A stretch of 39,487 nt of DNA. It comes from a virus. Below, piece after piece: positions 8,601 through 15,569 of this stretch. The stretch lies in the IMG/VR virus record IMGVR_UViG_3300044492_000304, positions 1-39,487 of that record; one strand, given 5' to 3'. The translations under genes and the position numbers were made by a program. The notes beneath the pieces are model-generated. The model was not told the DNA's origin and did no database searches. It saw only the letters and a program-made list of their open reading frames with translations. Every line of letters begins with the position of its first letter. Positions within the stretch are counted from its first letter, which is position 1.

Positions 8601-11600
8601 CCCGTGCTGGGGCAAGAGTTCGTCAGCCAGTCGGTCGAGCACCTCAAGGCGGGCGACAAGGTCATCTACAAGACGACGGGCGCGGTCATCACGCTCAGCG
8701 CGGACGCCGACCCGAGCAGCGAGTCGCTCTACTTCCTCAACGCGCAGGGCACCCAGGACGTCGTCTACTTCGACGAGGTCAACGTCCACCCCGACTCGTG
8801 GTACGGGCTCAAGGTCGCCAAGGCCAAACACAAGCTCGAGGACTTCGAGACGGGCGATCTGGTCTACATCAACTCGCCCGGCGATCCGTACCACGGCCAG
8901 GCCCTGCCGCTGCTGCACGACCTGGCGGGCTACCTGCCCGACGACTTCGTCGACCTCGAGCTACCCGGCGGGCAGTCGCTGAGCTACTACCTGAAGAACC
9001 TGTCGGCTCGCGTCTCGCCGCCACCTGCGCCGCCCGCCACGGCCGCCGCCCAGGCGCCTGCACCCAAGACGGGCGACACGGTCATCGTCCACCAGCCCAA
9101 CGGCACGTTTCACGGCCTCGAGGTGGTCCTGCTGCAGGACTTGGCCGGGCTGCCACCGACGCACGACGTGCAGGTCAAGGTGCTGACCACCGACGCCAAC
9201 CTGGGCGTCCTGGCGGGCGACACGCTCTACTTCGACGCGGGCCAACTGAAGCCCGCACCGCCGACCGCGCCTGGCGTGCCGCAGCCGGTGCCAGCCCCGG
9301 CGGGGACCGTGGACGTGACCCAGAAGGGCACCAAGGTCACCACCGAGTACAAGGGCCACCCGGTCACGGGCACCGTCCAGTCCTACAACGCAGGCAAAAA
9401 GGTAGTGGTGATCAAACCAGATCAGCCTGTGCCTGGTTTGACGGCCAAGACCTTCACCAAGGCGCCCGCCAAGGTCCAGGCGGTGGTGCCGCTGACGCCC
9501 ACCGCGCTCCTGCCACCGCCACCGCCACCTGCGCCACCACCACCTGTCCAGACGCAGCCGCTGCCGCCGCCGACGCACACCATCGACCACCTGAGCCCGG
9601 GCGACAAGGTCATCATCAACCTGCCTGGCAGCGCCAGCCACGGCCTGGAGGGCACGCTCAAGAGCGGCCAGCAGGGCAGCCAGCATCCGTTCTTCGTCGT
9701 CGACGTCAGCGGCGGCGTGGGCGAGAAGATCTTCCTGAAGAGCGAACTGCTGTCGGTTACCCCGCCGCCGCCGCCGTCACCCGCGACGCCGCAGCAGGTC
9801 GCGCTCGAGCAGATGGTCCAGGGCCACGTGGTCATCGTGAACGCCCCGGGCGCCAGCAACCACGGCTACGAGGCCAAGCTGCTCGATCCAGTGATGGCCA
9901 CCGACGACACCACGGGCGTGCTGCTCGAGATGGTGTCCGGGCCTAACGCCGGGCTGACCTACGTCTACTTCAAGACGCAGCTACTCGCGCCCGGCACGCC
10001 CATCGCGGCCGTCACGCCGCCACCCGCGCCGCCTGCGCCAGCAGGCCCGGCAATGACCGTCACGACCAAGGGCGCCATCGTCACCACGGATTACCAGGGC
10101 ATCCCGGTGACGGCCGTCGTGCTCAGCTACAACGCGGGCAAAAAGGTCGTCAACCTCAAGCCTGTCACGCCCGTGCCGGGCGTCAAAAACAAGTTCACCA
10201 AGGCGCCGGGCAAGGTCACGCTGGTGCCGCAGCCAGGCGTCACCGCCGCGCCTGCGCCACTGACGCCAACGCCCACGCCGCCTGCGCCAGTGGCCGTCCC
10301 AGCGCCGCCTGCGGTGCCCGTGCTGCCACCCGGCCAGGCGGCCACCCAGGGCCAGCCTGCCAAGTCGCCCACGAGCATGCAGGTCACGCACCAGCCCGTC
10401 GGCGGCGGTCACCAGAAGACCATCTACAAGGCGCCCGACGGCACGACGTGGATGTTCAAGCCCGACGTCAACGCGGCTCGCGCCGAGCAGGCTGGCTACA
10501 ACGTCCAGACGCTGCTGGGGCTGCCGACGCCCGAGCTACACGTCATCAGCCACAACGGCCAGGTCGGCTCCTTTCAGCAGTTCCACCAGGGCATCAAGGG
10601 TGAGGTGACGCTGTCGGGCATCAAGAACCTGACCACCGCCCAGCGCGCCCAGATCCAGCAGCATCAGGTCGTTGACTGGCTCATCAGCCAGCACGACTCG
10701 AACGAGGGCGCCATGCTGATCGGCGCCAACGACGAGATCCTGGCCATCGACAAAGGCCAGGCCTTCAAGTTCCTGCTCACCCCCGGCGAGAAGCTGCACT
10801 GGACCTACAAGCCGAACCCCAACCAACTGGTCTATCAGCCGCTCTTCGAGGGCTACATCGGCAACAAGTTCCAACTCGAGCGGAGCGCCATCGAGCCGAT
10901 CCTGCAGAAGATCGAGGCGCTCAGCGACGACGACTTCAAGGCGGCCATCAAGCCCTACGTCGATCACGCCGTGGCCCAGGGCTTCGCGCCCAACGAGGCC
11001 GCGATCTACACCAAGCTGCTGGCCCGCAAGGCCTCGCTCCGGGCCGACTTCGACAAGCTGTACGACCAGGCCGACGCCGCCGCTGGCCGCTCGAGCGGAC
11101 CCTCGCTGCGCCAGGCGACGACCGCGCCGCCTGCGCCACCCGCGCCCGCGCCACCAGCCGCCACCGCCACCTCGACAGGCGCGTCGGCCAATCAGGTCAC
11201 GCCGATCACGCCGCAACTGGCGGCCGAGGTCAAGCGCGCTGGCACGCACGGCAAGTCGATCATGGTCGCGGGCAGCGACATCGAGAGCGGCACCGTCCAC
11301 CTCTACCAGATGCCCGTCACGGGCGATGGCACCAAGCTAGTCATCTCGACCAAGGTCCGTGCCGATGGCGAGACCAAGCTAAAGCAGCACCTCGAGGGCC
11401 TGCCCGCCAACGCGGCCACCGGGCCTGGCGCGTCAGCCTCGTCGTCCTCGAGCTACAGCCCGGCGCCCGCCGCCGACCCGCACTGGGTCAAGATCCTCAC
11501 CGCCCTGAAGCACGTCGGCTCGCATACGTCCGCGACGGGCGATCAGCAGGTGACCAAGGTGGCCGACCTGATCAGCCTGGCCAACGACATCAAGAACAAC

Positions 11601-13055
11601 TCGCTGGGCTGGACCGGGCAGAAGAGCGCCTACTACGCCGACATGCTCCAGAAGATCACGGGGCACAGCGTGGCCGAGGTGGCCGTCATGACGCAGGCCG
11701 ACCTGGCGGCCAAGATGCTGACGCTGTGGGCGGGCAACGCGGCGATGCACAGCCAGGTGTTCAGCGAGTACACGCCACCGCCACCACCACCACCGACGCC
11801 CACGGCAGCGGCCGCGCCCGTCGCGCCACCACCACCGACAGGCAAGTTCCAGGCGCGGCAGGCAGCGCCGAGCCAGCTAGCCCGGCGCCTGGTCGATGGC
11901 GAACTGGTGACCGATGGCGTCAGCCGCACGGTCGGCGGCAGCCTGGGCATCGCCGGGCACCACCAGTGGATCGTCGACGACCTGGGCGGCGGCATGAAGC
12001 TCGAGTACATGCCGCACTACGGCCCCGCGTTCTCGCCAGCGCAAGGCAGCGGCCCGTCGCAACCGCACACGTCGGTCAACCCCTACGCTCGCCAGGGCAA
12101 GCTCGAGATCACGCTCGACAACTGGCAGGGCACGCACACCGAGATCGAGGCCGCGCTGCACAAGCTGGGCGAACTGGGCCTCGAGGCGGCGCCCGCGACG
12201 CCCGAGGATGTCGAACTGCTGTACCTCGTCCATCAGGTTCACGCCATGAAGCTCGAGGCCACGGCCAAGTACACCACGCTGCGGGCGGGCATCAACGACT
12301 CGACACCGCTCAGCGAGCAGATCGCCAAGCACCAGAAGTACCTCAGTCAGGAGCTTGGCCAGGACGTTACCAAGATGCCGTCGTACAACCCCGTGCCGCA
12401 GTTCGGCACGGGCTACCGCACGGTCGGCGCCAACGGTCACGAGGTCATCCCCGAGGTCGGCAAGCCGTTCTTCGAGCGCTTCGACATCACTCGCCAGGAT
12501 CTCGAGACCAATCTTCCGCAGCGCGTCCTGACACACGACTCGCAGATGGGCACAGCGCGCTTCCTCGAGACGCTGCTCGCGGGCAACGGCACGATGACCA
12601 ACACCGAGGAGCGCGTCCGCCAGGCGCTGTACGATCCGAGCGCGGCGATGTCGAGCAGCACCGACATGTTCAGCGGCGGCGCCAGCTACTTCTTCACCCG
12701 CCTGGCGCGGGTCAACCACGGCGAAGGCAGTCGAGGCGCGTTCTGGTTCAATACGGAACTGCTGCTGCGGACCGACGCGATTGCCTACAACACCGACCTG
12801 TACGGCCAGTCTGACCCGGCGATGAAGAAGAAGCGCCACGCCACGCTGGACGACTGGGCCACCAAGCAGCACGTGCGCAGCAACAACGAGGTCATCATCA
12901 AGAACGGCTTCGGGATGCTCGACTATCTCGAGCGCATCAGCGCCTCGTCGGCCACCGAGCGCAACAAGTTCATCAAGATGTTCAAGGATCGCGGCATCAC
13001 CCACATTCGCGGCAAGCCCGTCGAGGACATCGTCAAGCTGGGCTACAACCCGTGA
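5625..13055 (+). CDS. Giant MuF minor head protein with kinase-like and possible ADP-ribosyltransferase domains
   Basis: This 2476-residue protein starts at GTG 5625. Residues about 205-280 match the MuF (SPP1 gp7-like) minor head domain: MRVARTEMQNSF, then DICDTY, then HPHCFC. Residues about 330-1535 hold many beta modules joined by Pro-rich linkers. Residues about 1585-1810 resemble HipA/PI4-kinase folds: Lys1612 in TWMFKP, HDSN (Asp1691, Asn1693) as catalytic loop, and ILAIDKGQAF with Asp1709. The usual Asn five residues after the catalytic Asp is absent, so activity is uncertain. The last ~130 residues (GGASYFFTR, LLLRTD with Arg2382, NNEVIIKN with Glu2422) may be an ADP-ribosyltransferase; this is tentative. 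MuF position next to portal suggests packaging inside the head and ejection with DNA. Confidence 0.85.
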   Translation: MPPQPTNSEIYAKSLVDAREAWAKQSGLTQAQVKSAYGQAAASLGSRVAALPPSAPSSAWNLGQLQQVISDYGNTLDQRVLDAMYAGIQASFHDSADSVLKSKASAAFGSVFGPEAVDAHVRDVNQRAAAAYMTRTGKDGIKLSDRVWKTNAQWRQATQEVVQNAVIAGQPPVQVARQIEQYLKPGVNVPYKAETAKRLHVPKDTSMPAMRVARTEMQNSFHEGTISSHGSMPSYLGIEWHIATGLGHEADICDTYAAQGFFPKGTEPAKPHPHCFCTALPIHRSSDDVLNDLDEWLAQPASHPELEAYYQQIKPILDVEIASVAGAAGGSLLGGHAKGDKVLIDVKGTQVIATVVGEHVTKGVLTLQVDPGQGMASIKVWRAPSKVVAYTGPPTPPVPLAAVPPNPLVSPFGGLAVGHVVYATAGQHLGKVGWVQGTKASNGTLDVLWEDGSSNWVVHQNLQMAPTPTVTPAVGLQVKLNMPEQALLHNQIATITKVESGDLLTLNVTVNNQPFEFNLEPTSLFKLAEVPLPPQIPGSPAPVVAPPPAPPIIGYVDSPGHPQHGAPVTQILPNETVQFADGSFGYGLDATFDISPGPPPGTPHAPPPPPAPAPVTPPPVPAGFQIGDQVQVNDALSEHHGKTGVIDNETGVILFVKLAEGTIIAIPKLYAATNLLPASTVPPPPAQTVPQAVNQVPQLGNINHLYTGHYVTVYDPGGPHDGKSYQLVEDVDLIGPQGTVVLWEDAAHTKEIYLNKDKLYDPTLPLVDLVPLARPLAKLEDLVTGDQAVYMPTGDTVWLGDTPHTAISGQVMVYPSKAAYDAGTGGTLAENTDLDPVPGTLVHAEKPLHQLGVGAKVVVNDPGSNWHGKEVTLNYPTFGLYGGSTVAVTDASGAMTTLKLNELTTVWQMTATSAPGQIMPAPGPKPLNAHTTGDLVMVKPGIGIDHGGQVVELITPLVGALAHEYITVKLGDGSSAVVNADDLAVVPPLPTTPVLGQEFVSQSVEHLKAGDKVIYKTTGAVITLSADADPSSESLYFLNAQGTQDVVYFDEVNVHPDSWYGLKVAKAKHKLEDFETGDLVYINSPGDPYHGQALPLLHDLAGYLPDDFVDLELPGGQSLSYYLKNLSARVSPPPAPPATAAAQAPAPKTGDTVIVHQPNGTFHGLEVVLLQDLAGLPPTHDVQVKVLTTDANLGVLAGDTLYFDAGQLKPAPPTAPGVPQPVPAPAGTVDVTQKGTKVTTEYKGHPVTGTVQSYNAGKKVVVIKPDQPVPGLTAKTFTKAPAKVQAVVPLTPTALLPPPPPPAPPPPVQTQPLPPPTHTIDHLSPGDKVIINLPGSASHGLEGTLKSGQQGSQHPFFVVDVSGGVGEKIFLKSELLSVTPPPPPSPATPQQVALEQMVQGHVVIVNAPGASNHGYEAKLLDPVMATDDTTGVLLEMVSGPNAGLTYVYFKTQLLAPGTPIAAVTPPPAPPAPAGPAMTVTTKGAIVTTDYQGIPVTAVVLSYNAGKKVVNLKPVTPVPGVKNKFTKAPGKVTLVPQPGVTAAPAPLTPTPTPPAPVAVPAPPAVPVLPPGQAATQGQPAKSPTSMQVTHQPVGGGHQKTIYKAPDGTTWMFKPDVNAARAEQAGYNVQTLLGLPTPELHVISHNGQVGSFQQFHQGIKGEVTLSGIKNLTTAQRAQIQQHQVVDWLISQHDSNEGAMLIGANDEILAIDKGQAFKFLLTPGEKLHWTYKPNPNQLVYQPLFEGYIGNKFQLERSAIEPILQKIEALSDDDFKAAIKPYVDHAVAQGFAPNEAAIYTKLLARKASLRADFDKLYDQADAAAGRSSGPSLRQATTAPPAPPAPAPPAATATSTGASANQVTPITPQLAAEVKRAGTHGKSIMVAGSDIESGTVHLYQMPVTGDGTKLVISTKVRADGETKLKQHLEGLPANAATGPGASASSSSSYSPAPAADPHWVKILTALKHVGSHTSATGDQQVTKVADLISLANDIKNNSLGWTGQKSAYYADMLQKITGHSVAEVAVMTQADLAAKMLTLWAGNAAMHSQVFSEYTPPPPPPPTPTAAAAPVAPPPPTGKFQARQAAPSQLARRLVDGELVTDGVSRTVGGSLGIAGHHQWIVDDLGGGMKLEYMPHYGPAFSPAQGSGPSQPHTSVNPYARQGKLEITLDNWQGTHTEIEAALHKLGELGLEAAPATPEDVELLYLVHQVHAMKLEATAKYTTLRAGINDSTPLSEQIAKHQKYLSQELGQDVTKMPSYNPVPQFGTGYRTVGANGHEVIPEVGKPFFERFDITRQDLETNLPQRVLTHDSQMGTARFLETLLAGNGTMTNTEERVRQALYDPSAAMSSSTDMFSGGASYFFTRLARVNHGEGSRGAFWFNTELLLRTDAIAYNTDLYGQSDPAMKKKRHATLDDWATKQHVRSNNEVIIKNGFGMLDYLERISASSATERNKFIKMFKDRGITHIRGKPVEDIVKLGYNP
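7281..9880 (+). repeat. Array of diverged beta modules with PG..HG motif in the MuF protein
   Basis: At least nine modules carry a hydrophobic strand followed by a turn of the form PGxxxHG or close to it, for example VDSPGHPQHG, VNDPGSNWHG, INSPGDPYHG, HQPNGTFHG, NLPGSASHG and NAPGASNHG. The pattern GDxVxVxxPG resembles small SH3/KOW-like barrels. The units are diverged at the DNA level and separated by Pro/Ala linkers. Confidence 0.7.
9309..10230 (+). repeat. Duplicated ~57-residue module in the MuF protein
   Basis: Bases about 9309-9485 and 10051-10230 encode near-copies. Both have VTTxY-type starts, then SYNAGKKVV, then PVPG, then FTKAPxKV. They are the most similar pair in the array, so this looks like the latest duplication. 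The copies flank two PG..HG modules, suggesting a multi-module block was copied. Confidence 0.75.
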
Positions 13056-13450
13056 GCGGCGTACCCAGCCCCGCGCAACTGATCGCGCAGGCCAAGCGCC
13101 TCATCCGCACGGGCGCCATCGGCACGGTCACGCTGACCAACGGCCTCGCGCTGCCGCCGACGCCGCTGGCGATCATGTCGCTGGTGCCCCGAATGTGCTG
13201 GTTCACCTTCATCTTCGACGACCATGCGCACGGCATCTACGTCACCCGGATCTATGCGGGCGACGACGCCGAGGTGTTCGTCGCGGGCGATCAGGACGAG
13301 ACGCTCGAGATCCACCCGGTCTGGAACGCCCAGCAGACCAACGACCTCGAGTACTGGCTGGCCAGCACCAAGGTGCATCAGGTCTACCTGGCCGCTGGGA
13401 ACCCGCCGCCACCCGACATCGTGCGCTACGAGGGCTCCACAGCACGCTAA
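13052..13450 (+). CDS. Hypothetical protein coupled to the giant MuF gene
   Basis: GTG 13052 overlaps the MuF stop as GTGA, so it is probably translated by coupling. The 132-residue product is soluble, with a beta-rich middle (MCWFTFIFDDHAHGIYVTRI, then DAEVFVAGD) and a helical region near LEYWLASTKVHQ. I do not recognise a family. Because it immediately follows a protein with putative effector domains, an inhibitor, chaperone or partner role is conceivable, but that rests on position only. Confidence 0.7.
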   Translation: MSGVPSPAQLIAQAKRLIRTGAIGTVTLTNGLALPPTPLAIMSLVPRMCWFTFIFDDHAHGIYVTRIYAGDDAEVFVAGDQDETLEIHPVWNAQQTNDLEYWLASTKVHQVYLAAGNPPPPDIVRYEGSTAR

Positions 13451-13453
13451 GCT
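13448..13453 (+). promoter_or_regulatory. Candidate -10 box TAAGCT before 13462
   Basis: TAAGCT ends 8 bases before GTG 13462, which lacks a Shine-Dalgarno sequence. It overlaps the previous TAA stop, so part of the match is forced by coding. Confidence 0.3.
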
Positions 13454-13461
13454 GAGCCCTG

Positions 13462-13788
13462 GTGCCAATCTTCCAGGCGATGATCGAGAGCTTCGTCAAC
13501 GAGCAGGGCGAGTACTCGCCCGGCGTGTCCTGGCTGTACGACCCGCGCTCGAGCGACATCCGCATCGACTGGCTGCCCGGCTTCGACGCTCGCGGCTACG
13601 CCGACGTCGACCGCCTGGCGGGTGCCCGCGCCGATGGCTGGCACGACGCGGACATCTGGGCCTACTACGCCACGCCGCAGAGCTACAACGGCGTCATCAC
13701 CATGCGCAGCCTGCCCGAGCCGCTCATCGCGCCAGACATGCAGACCGCCGCGATGGCCGTCTTGCGGCGCATGGCAGGCCAGGCCTAG
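13462..13788 (+). CDS. Hypothetical protein (108 aa)
   Basis: GTG 13462 starts 11 bases after the preceding stop. The product is soluble and aromatic-rich (GVSWLYDPRSSDIRIDWLPG, then ADGWHDADIWAYYATPQSYN), with a helical C-terminus (MQTAAMAVLRRMAGQA). It has no cysteine, membrane segment or catalytic motif I can name. It is followed by about 210 noncoding bases and a terminator-like hairpin, so it probably ends the MuF transcription unit. Unknown function. Confidence 0.7.
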   Translation: MPIFQAMIESFVNEQGEYSPGVSWLYDPRSSDIRIDWLPGFDARGYADVDRLAGARADGWHDADIWAYYATPQSYNGVITMRSLPEPLIAPDMQTAAMAVLRRMAGQA

Positions 13789-13927
13789 ACTCGAGCCGCC
13801 ATCATTCGAGCGGGCTGGCTGGCGCTAGAGACCCGTCGCGCAACTGGGCGGATTCCCGGGGCCGCCCGGCCAGTCGCACCAGGGCCAGAGGCGCCTACCC
13901 GGCCGACAGTTTTGTGATGGCATTGCG

Positions 13928-13968
13928 ACGCCCGGCTGGCCTTAACCACCACGCCGGGCGTTTGCTTG
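13928..13968 (+). terminator. Probable intrinsic terminator
   Basis: ACGCCCGGC at 13928-13936 pairs perfectly with GCCGGGCGT at 13953-13961, with a 16-base loop. The stem runs into a T-rich stretch (TTGCTTGT). It lies between the gene ending at 13788 and the lysozyme-like gene at 13999. The 3' T tract is imperfect. Confidence 0.55.
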
Positions 13969-13986
13969 TCACCGAGTCGGGTGCTT

Positions 13987-13992
13987 TACGGT
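13987..13992 (+). promoter_or_regulatory. Candidate -10 box TACGGT before the lysozyme-like gene
   Basis: TACGGT ends 6 bases before ATG 13999, with no Shine-Dalgarno sequence. A TTGTCA at 13966-13971 lies 15 bases upstream and could serve as a -35 box. The same TTACGGTG string occurs before the gene at 14970. Confidence 0.5.
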
Positions 13993-13998
13993 GGTCCG

Positions 13999-14532
13999 AT
14001 GCTCAAACGAGTCGCGGCCGTTCTTCTGCTGACGGCCACATTCGCCACAGCAGCGCAGGCCGAGGAGTTGACCCAGGGTGAAGCCTGGGAACTCGACCTG
14101 CCAGGCATCGAGATCGCAGCAGACGTCGAGGAACTGGCCAACGAGGTTGGGCTCGAGCCGATCCTCCTGCAAGGCGCGGTGAACAGCGTGAAGACGCCAC
14201 CACGCACCTACCTCCAGCACGAGGGCCTGCTCGAGCCGCCTGCTCCAACCCCGGCGAGATCACCTGCAGGCGCCGTGCCAGTCGCGCCCGCGAGCGTCAT
14301 GAACCGCGTCGCCTGCATCGAGGCCAAGGAGTCGGGCGGCGCCAACGTCGCCAACGCTCGCGGCTCAGGGGCAGGCGGGGTGATGCAGTACATGGATTCG
14401 ACCTTTGCCGCGCATGCTCGCGAGATGGGCCATCCCGAGTGGTCGAAGTGGAACCCAGTGCAGGCCAGGGCAGTCGCGGCGCACGACCTGCAGATGGGCC
14501 GCCGAGCGCAATGGGACGTCGGCGGATGCTGA
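13999..14532 (+). CDS. Secreted lysozyme/transglycosylase-like protein
   Basis: This 177-residue protein begins with a classic signal peptide (MLKRVAAVLLLTATFATAAQ, then AEE). After a Pro-rich linker the C-terminal ~75 residues resemble the lysozyme-like fold of small transglycosylases: CIEAKESGGAN with Glu111 as likely acid, then GGVMQYMDSTF, then a helical AVAAHDLQMG. Two cysteines (near 105 and at the last residue) could form a disulfide. The role would be peptidoglycan cleavage outside the membrane, either as a secreted endolysin or as a particle component. It opens the mixed-strand cassette and converges on the minus gene ending at 14536. ATG 13999 is chosen because it starts the signal peptide. 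Confidence 0.75.
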   Translation: MLKRVAAVLLLTATFATAAQAEELTQGEAWELDLPGIEIAADVEELANEVGLEPILLQGAVNSVKTPPRTYLQHEGLLEPPAPTPARSPAGAVPVAPASVMNRVACIEAKESGGANVANARGSGAGGVMQYMDSTFAAHAREMGHPEWSKWNPVQARAVAAHDLQMGRRAQWDVGGC

Positions 14533-14535
14533 CAC

Positions 14536-14913
14536 TCAGTTGGCTGGCGTGCCGCCCTGAGACTTGACGTTGTTCCGCGCCGCCGCCTCGTCATTAGCCA
14601 CCACGGTCATGTCGCCACCGCCCTCGAGGCGGATGACGAAGGTGCGCACCGCTGGCGTCGGCTCGGGCGTCGGCGGTGGCGCGGCGACCGTCGGCGTGGG
14701 CGGCGTGACCGTCGGCGGCACGGCGGTCTGGGCTGCCACGGCGCGCTGCGAGACCAGCACCGGGACGGGCGGATTGGTCGGTCGCGGTGGCGGATTCAGC
14801 CAGGCCTGTTCGGCTGGCGCGATGTGCTCTGCGCCCGGGATCACGCCGGGCGCCAGGAGGCCGATGAGGAACCCCAGCAGGCCAGCCAGCAGCGCGATGA
14901 CGAGCCGTTCCAT
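14536..14913 (-). CDS. Membrane-anchored Pro/Thr-rich protein (minus strand)
   Basis: The minus-strand ATG is at 14913. The 125-residue product has an N-terminal membrane helix (LVIALLAGLLGFLIGLLAPG), a Pro/Thr/Val stalk (PPTVTPPTPTVAAPPPTPEP) and a compact C-terminal segment (TFVIRLEGGGDMTVVAN, then DEAAARNNV) that may be a small beta-alpha domain. It lacks a lipobox, so it is probably an anchored surface protein. It converges on the lysozyme-like gene with only 3 bases between stops. A role in lysis or superinfection exclusion is possible but unproven. Confidence 0.75.
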   Translation of the reverse strand: MERLVIALLAGLLGFLIGLLAPGVIPGAEHIAPAEQAWLNPPPRPTNPPVPVLVSQRAVAAQTAVPPTVTPPTPTVAAPPPTPEPTPAVRTFVIRLEGGGDMTVVANDEAAARNNVKSQGGTPAN

Positions 14914-14925
14914 TGTGGACGCGGG

Positions 14926-14931
14926 AGTCTA
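14926..14931 (-). promoter_or_regulatory. Candidate minus-strand -10 box TAGACT
   Basis: Read on the minus strand, TAGACT ends 12 bases before the ATG at 14913, leaving a leader of only a few bases. No Shine-Dalgarno sequence is visible. It faces the + strand TACGGT box at 14957, so bases 14914-14969 look like a compact divergent promoter region. Confidence 0.4.
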
Positions 14932-14956
14932 AATGCGCCGCCGCCTTGACTTCGGT

Positions 14957-14962
14957 TACGGT
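14957..14962 (+). promoter_or_regulatory. Candidate -10 box TACGGT before 14970
   Basis: TACGGT ends 7 bases before ATG 14970, again without a Shine-Dalgarno sequence. It shares TTACGGTG with the box at 13987. Confidence 0.45.
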
Positions 14963-14969
14963 GACAGAT

Positions 14970-15044
14970 ATGCCGAGAATCCTGAAGTGCAAGCGGTGCG
15001 GTGAGCAGTACGTCGAGGGTCACCATGTATGTGACCCTGGCTAG
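14970..15044 (+). CDS. Zinc-knuckle-like microprotein (24 aa)
   Basis: ATG 14970 to TAG 15044 reads MPRILKCKRCGEQYVEGHHV then CDPG. CKRC plus a following HH and Cys gives four or five potential zinc ligands in 24 residues, resembling the start of a zinc ribbon. It is the first + strand gene after the divergent promoter, and the ATG of the next gene lies inside it. It could be a real microprotein or a leader peptide controlling the next gene. It is very short, but the cysteine pattern is hard to explain by chance. Confidence 0.5.
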   Translation: MPRILKCKRCGEQYVEGHHVCDPG

Positions 15045-15189
15045 GCTCGCCAGGATCGGCTACGTCGCGCTGGTGCTGCTGGGCTTCGTCCTCCTGGCGC
15101 TGCTGCTGGTCAGCATGGTCAGCGGCGACCTGGCCCGGCCGCCCGCCAACTACGCCGCCACGCCGATCTCGCGGCCCGCCAGACCGTAG
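15025..15189 (+). CDS. Small membrane protein (54 aa), holin candidate
   Basis: ATG 15025 is preceded by GAGGG with 5-base spacing; a GTG at 15001 in the same frame would add eight residues. A single membrane helix (YVALVLLGFVLLALLLVSMV) is flanked by positive residues at the N-terminus (LARLARIG) and a Pro-rich tail. One-helix proteins beside a lysozyme-like gene can be holins. It overlaps the preceding microgene by 20 bases in another frame. Confidence 0.6.
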   Translation: MYVTLARLARIGYVALVLLGFVLLALLLVSMVSGDLARPPANYAATPISRPARP

Positions 15190-15371
15190 TGCGGCTGAAG
15201 ATCACCAGCGACGGCACCTCGAGCGGCACGCGCATTGAAAACGAGCAGGGCGAGGATCTGACGCCGCACGTCCGCTCGCTGCGCTGGACGCTCGAGGCAG
15301 GCCGCAACCCGCTCGTCGAGATCACCCTGGTCCGCCTCGAGGCGGACGTCGATATCGATCTAGCCGTCTGA
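15189..15371 (+). CDS. Small conserved-looking phage protein (60 aa)
   Basis: GTG 15189 shares one base with the preceding TAG. The product reads MRLKITSDGTSSGTRIENEQ, then GEDLTPHVRSLRWTLEAGRN and ends in an acidic strand. The layout, strands around an Asp/Glu-rich turn then RSLRWTLEAG then ITLVRLEADV, suggests a small all-beta protein. I recall similar short proteins in many phage genomes but cannot name a family. Its last 12 bases overlap the end of the minus-strand gene at 15360. Confidence 0.65.
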   Translation: MRLKITSDGTSSGTRIENEQGEDLTPHVRSLRWTLEAGRNPLVEITLVRLEADVDIDLAV

Positions 15372-15569
15372 GATCCGCGCCTGGCCCTCGCGGGTGAGCG
15401 CCAGGTTGCGGAACAGGTCGCGCTCCGCGATCAGGTCGCGGCGCTCCGTCTCGAGCGCCTCGATGTGCTTGCTCTTGGCGCCGACGAGCGATTTGAGCAG
15501 GAACGTGATGGTGCCGATCAGCGCGCCGATGATGGTGCCGATGGTGACGACGTCCGCGCCGACCTCCAT
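15360..15569 (-). CDS. Membrane protein with coiled-coil tail (minus strand)
   Basis: The minus-strand ATG at 15569 shares one base with the stop of the upstream minus gene (TGATG), so the two are coupled. The 69-residue product has a membrane helix (VVTIGTIIGALIGTITFLL) then a charged helix with heptad-like spacing (KHIEALETERRDLIAERDLF). This topology resembles XhlA-type or spanin-like lysis accessories. The gene tail overlaps the convergent + gene by 12 bases. Longer upstream extension in the same frame is Asp/Ala-rich and overlaps the stalk gene, so I rejected it. Confidence 0.7.
   Translation of the reverse strand: MEVGADVVTIGTIIGALIGTITFLLKSLVGAKSKHIEALETERRDLIAERDLFRNLALTREGQARISDG

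Noticed and set aside
13801-13914. 38-codon frame after the TAGACT box at 13786, starting ATC ATT
   Set aside because: It would need an ATC or ATT start; codon bias is weak and the box overlaps a stop codon.
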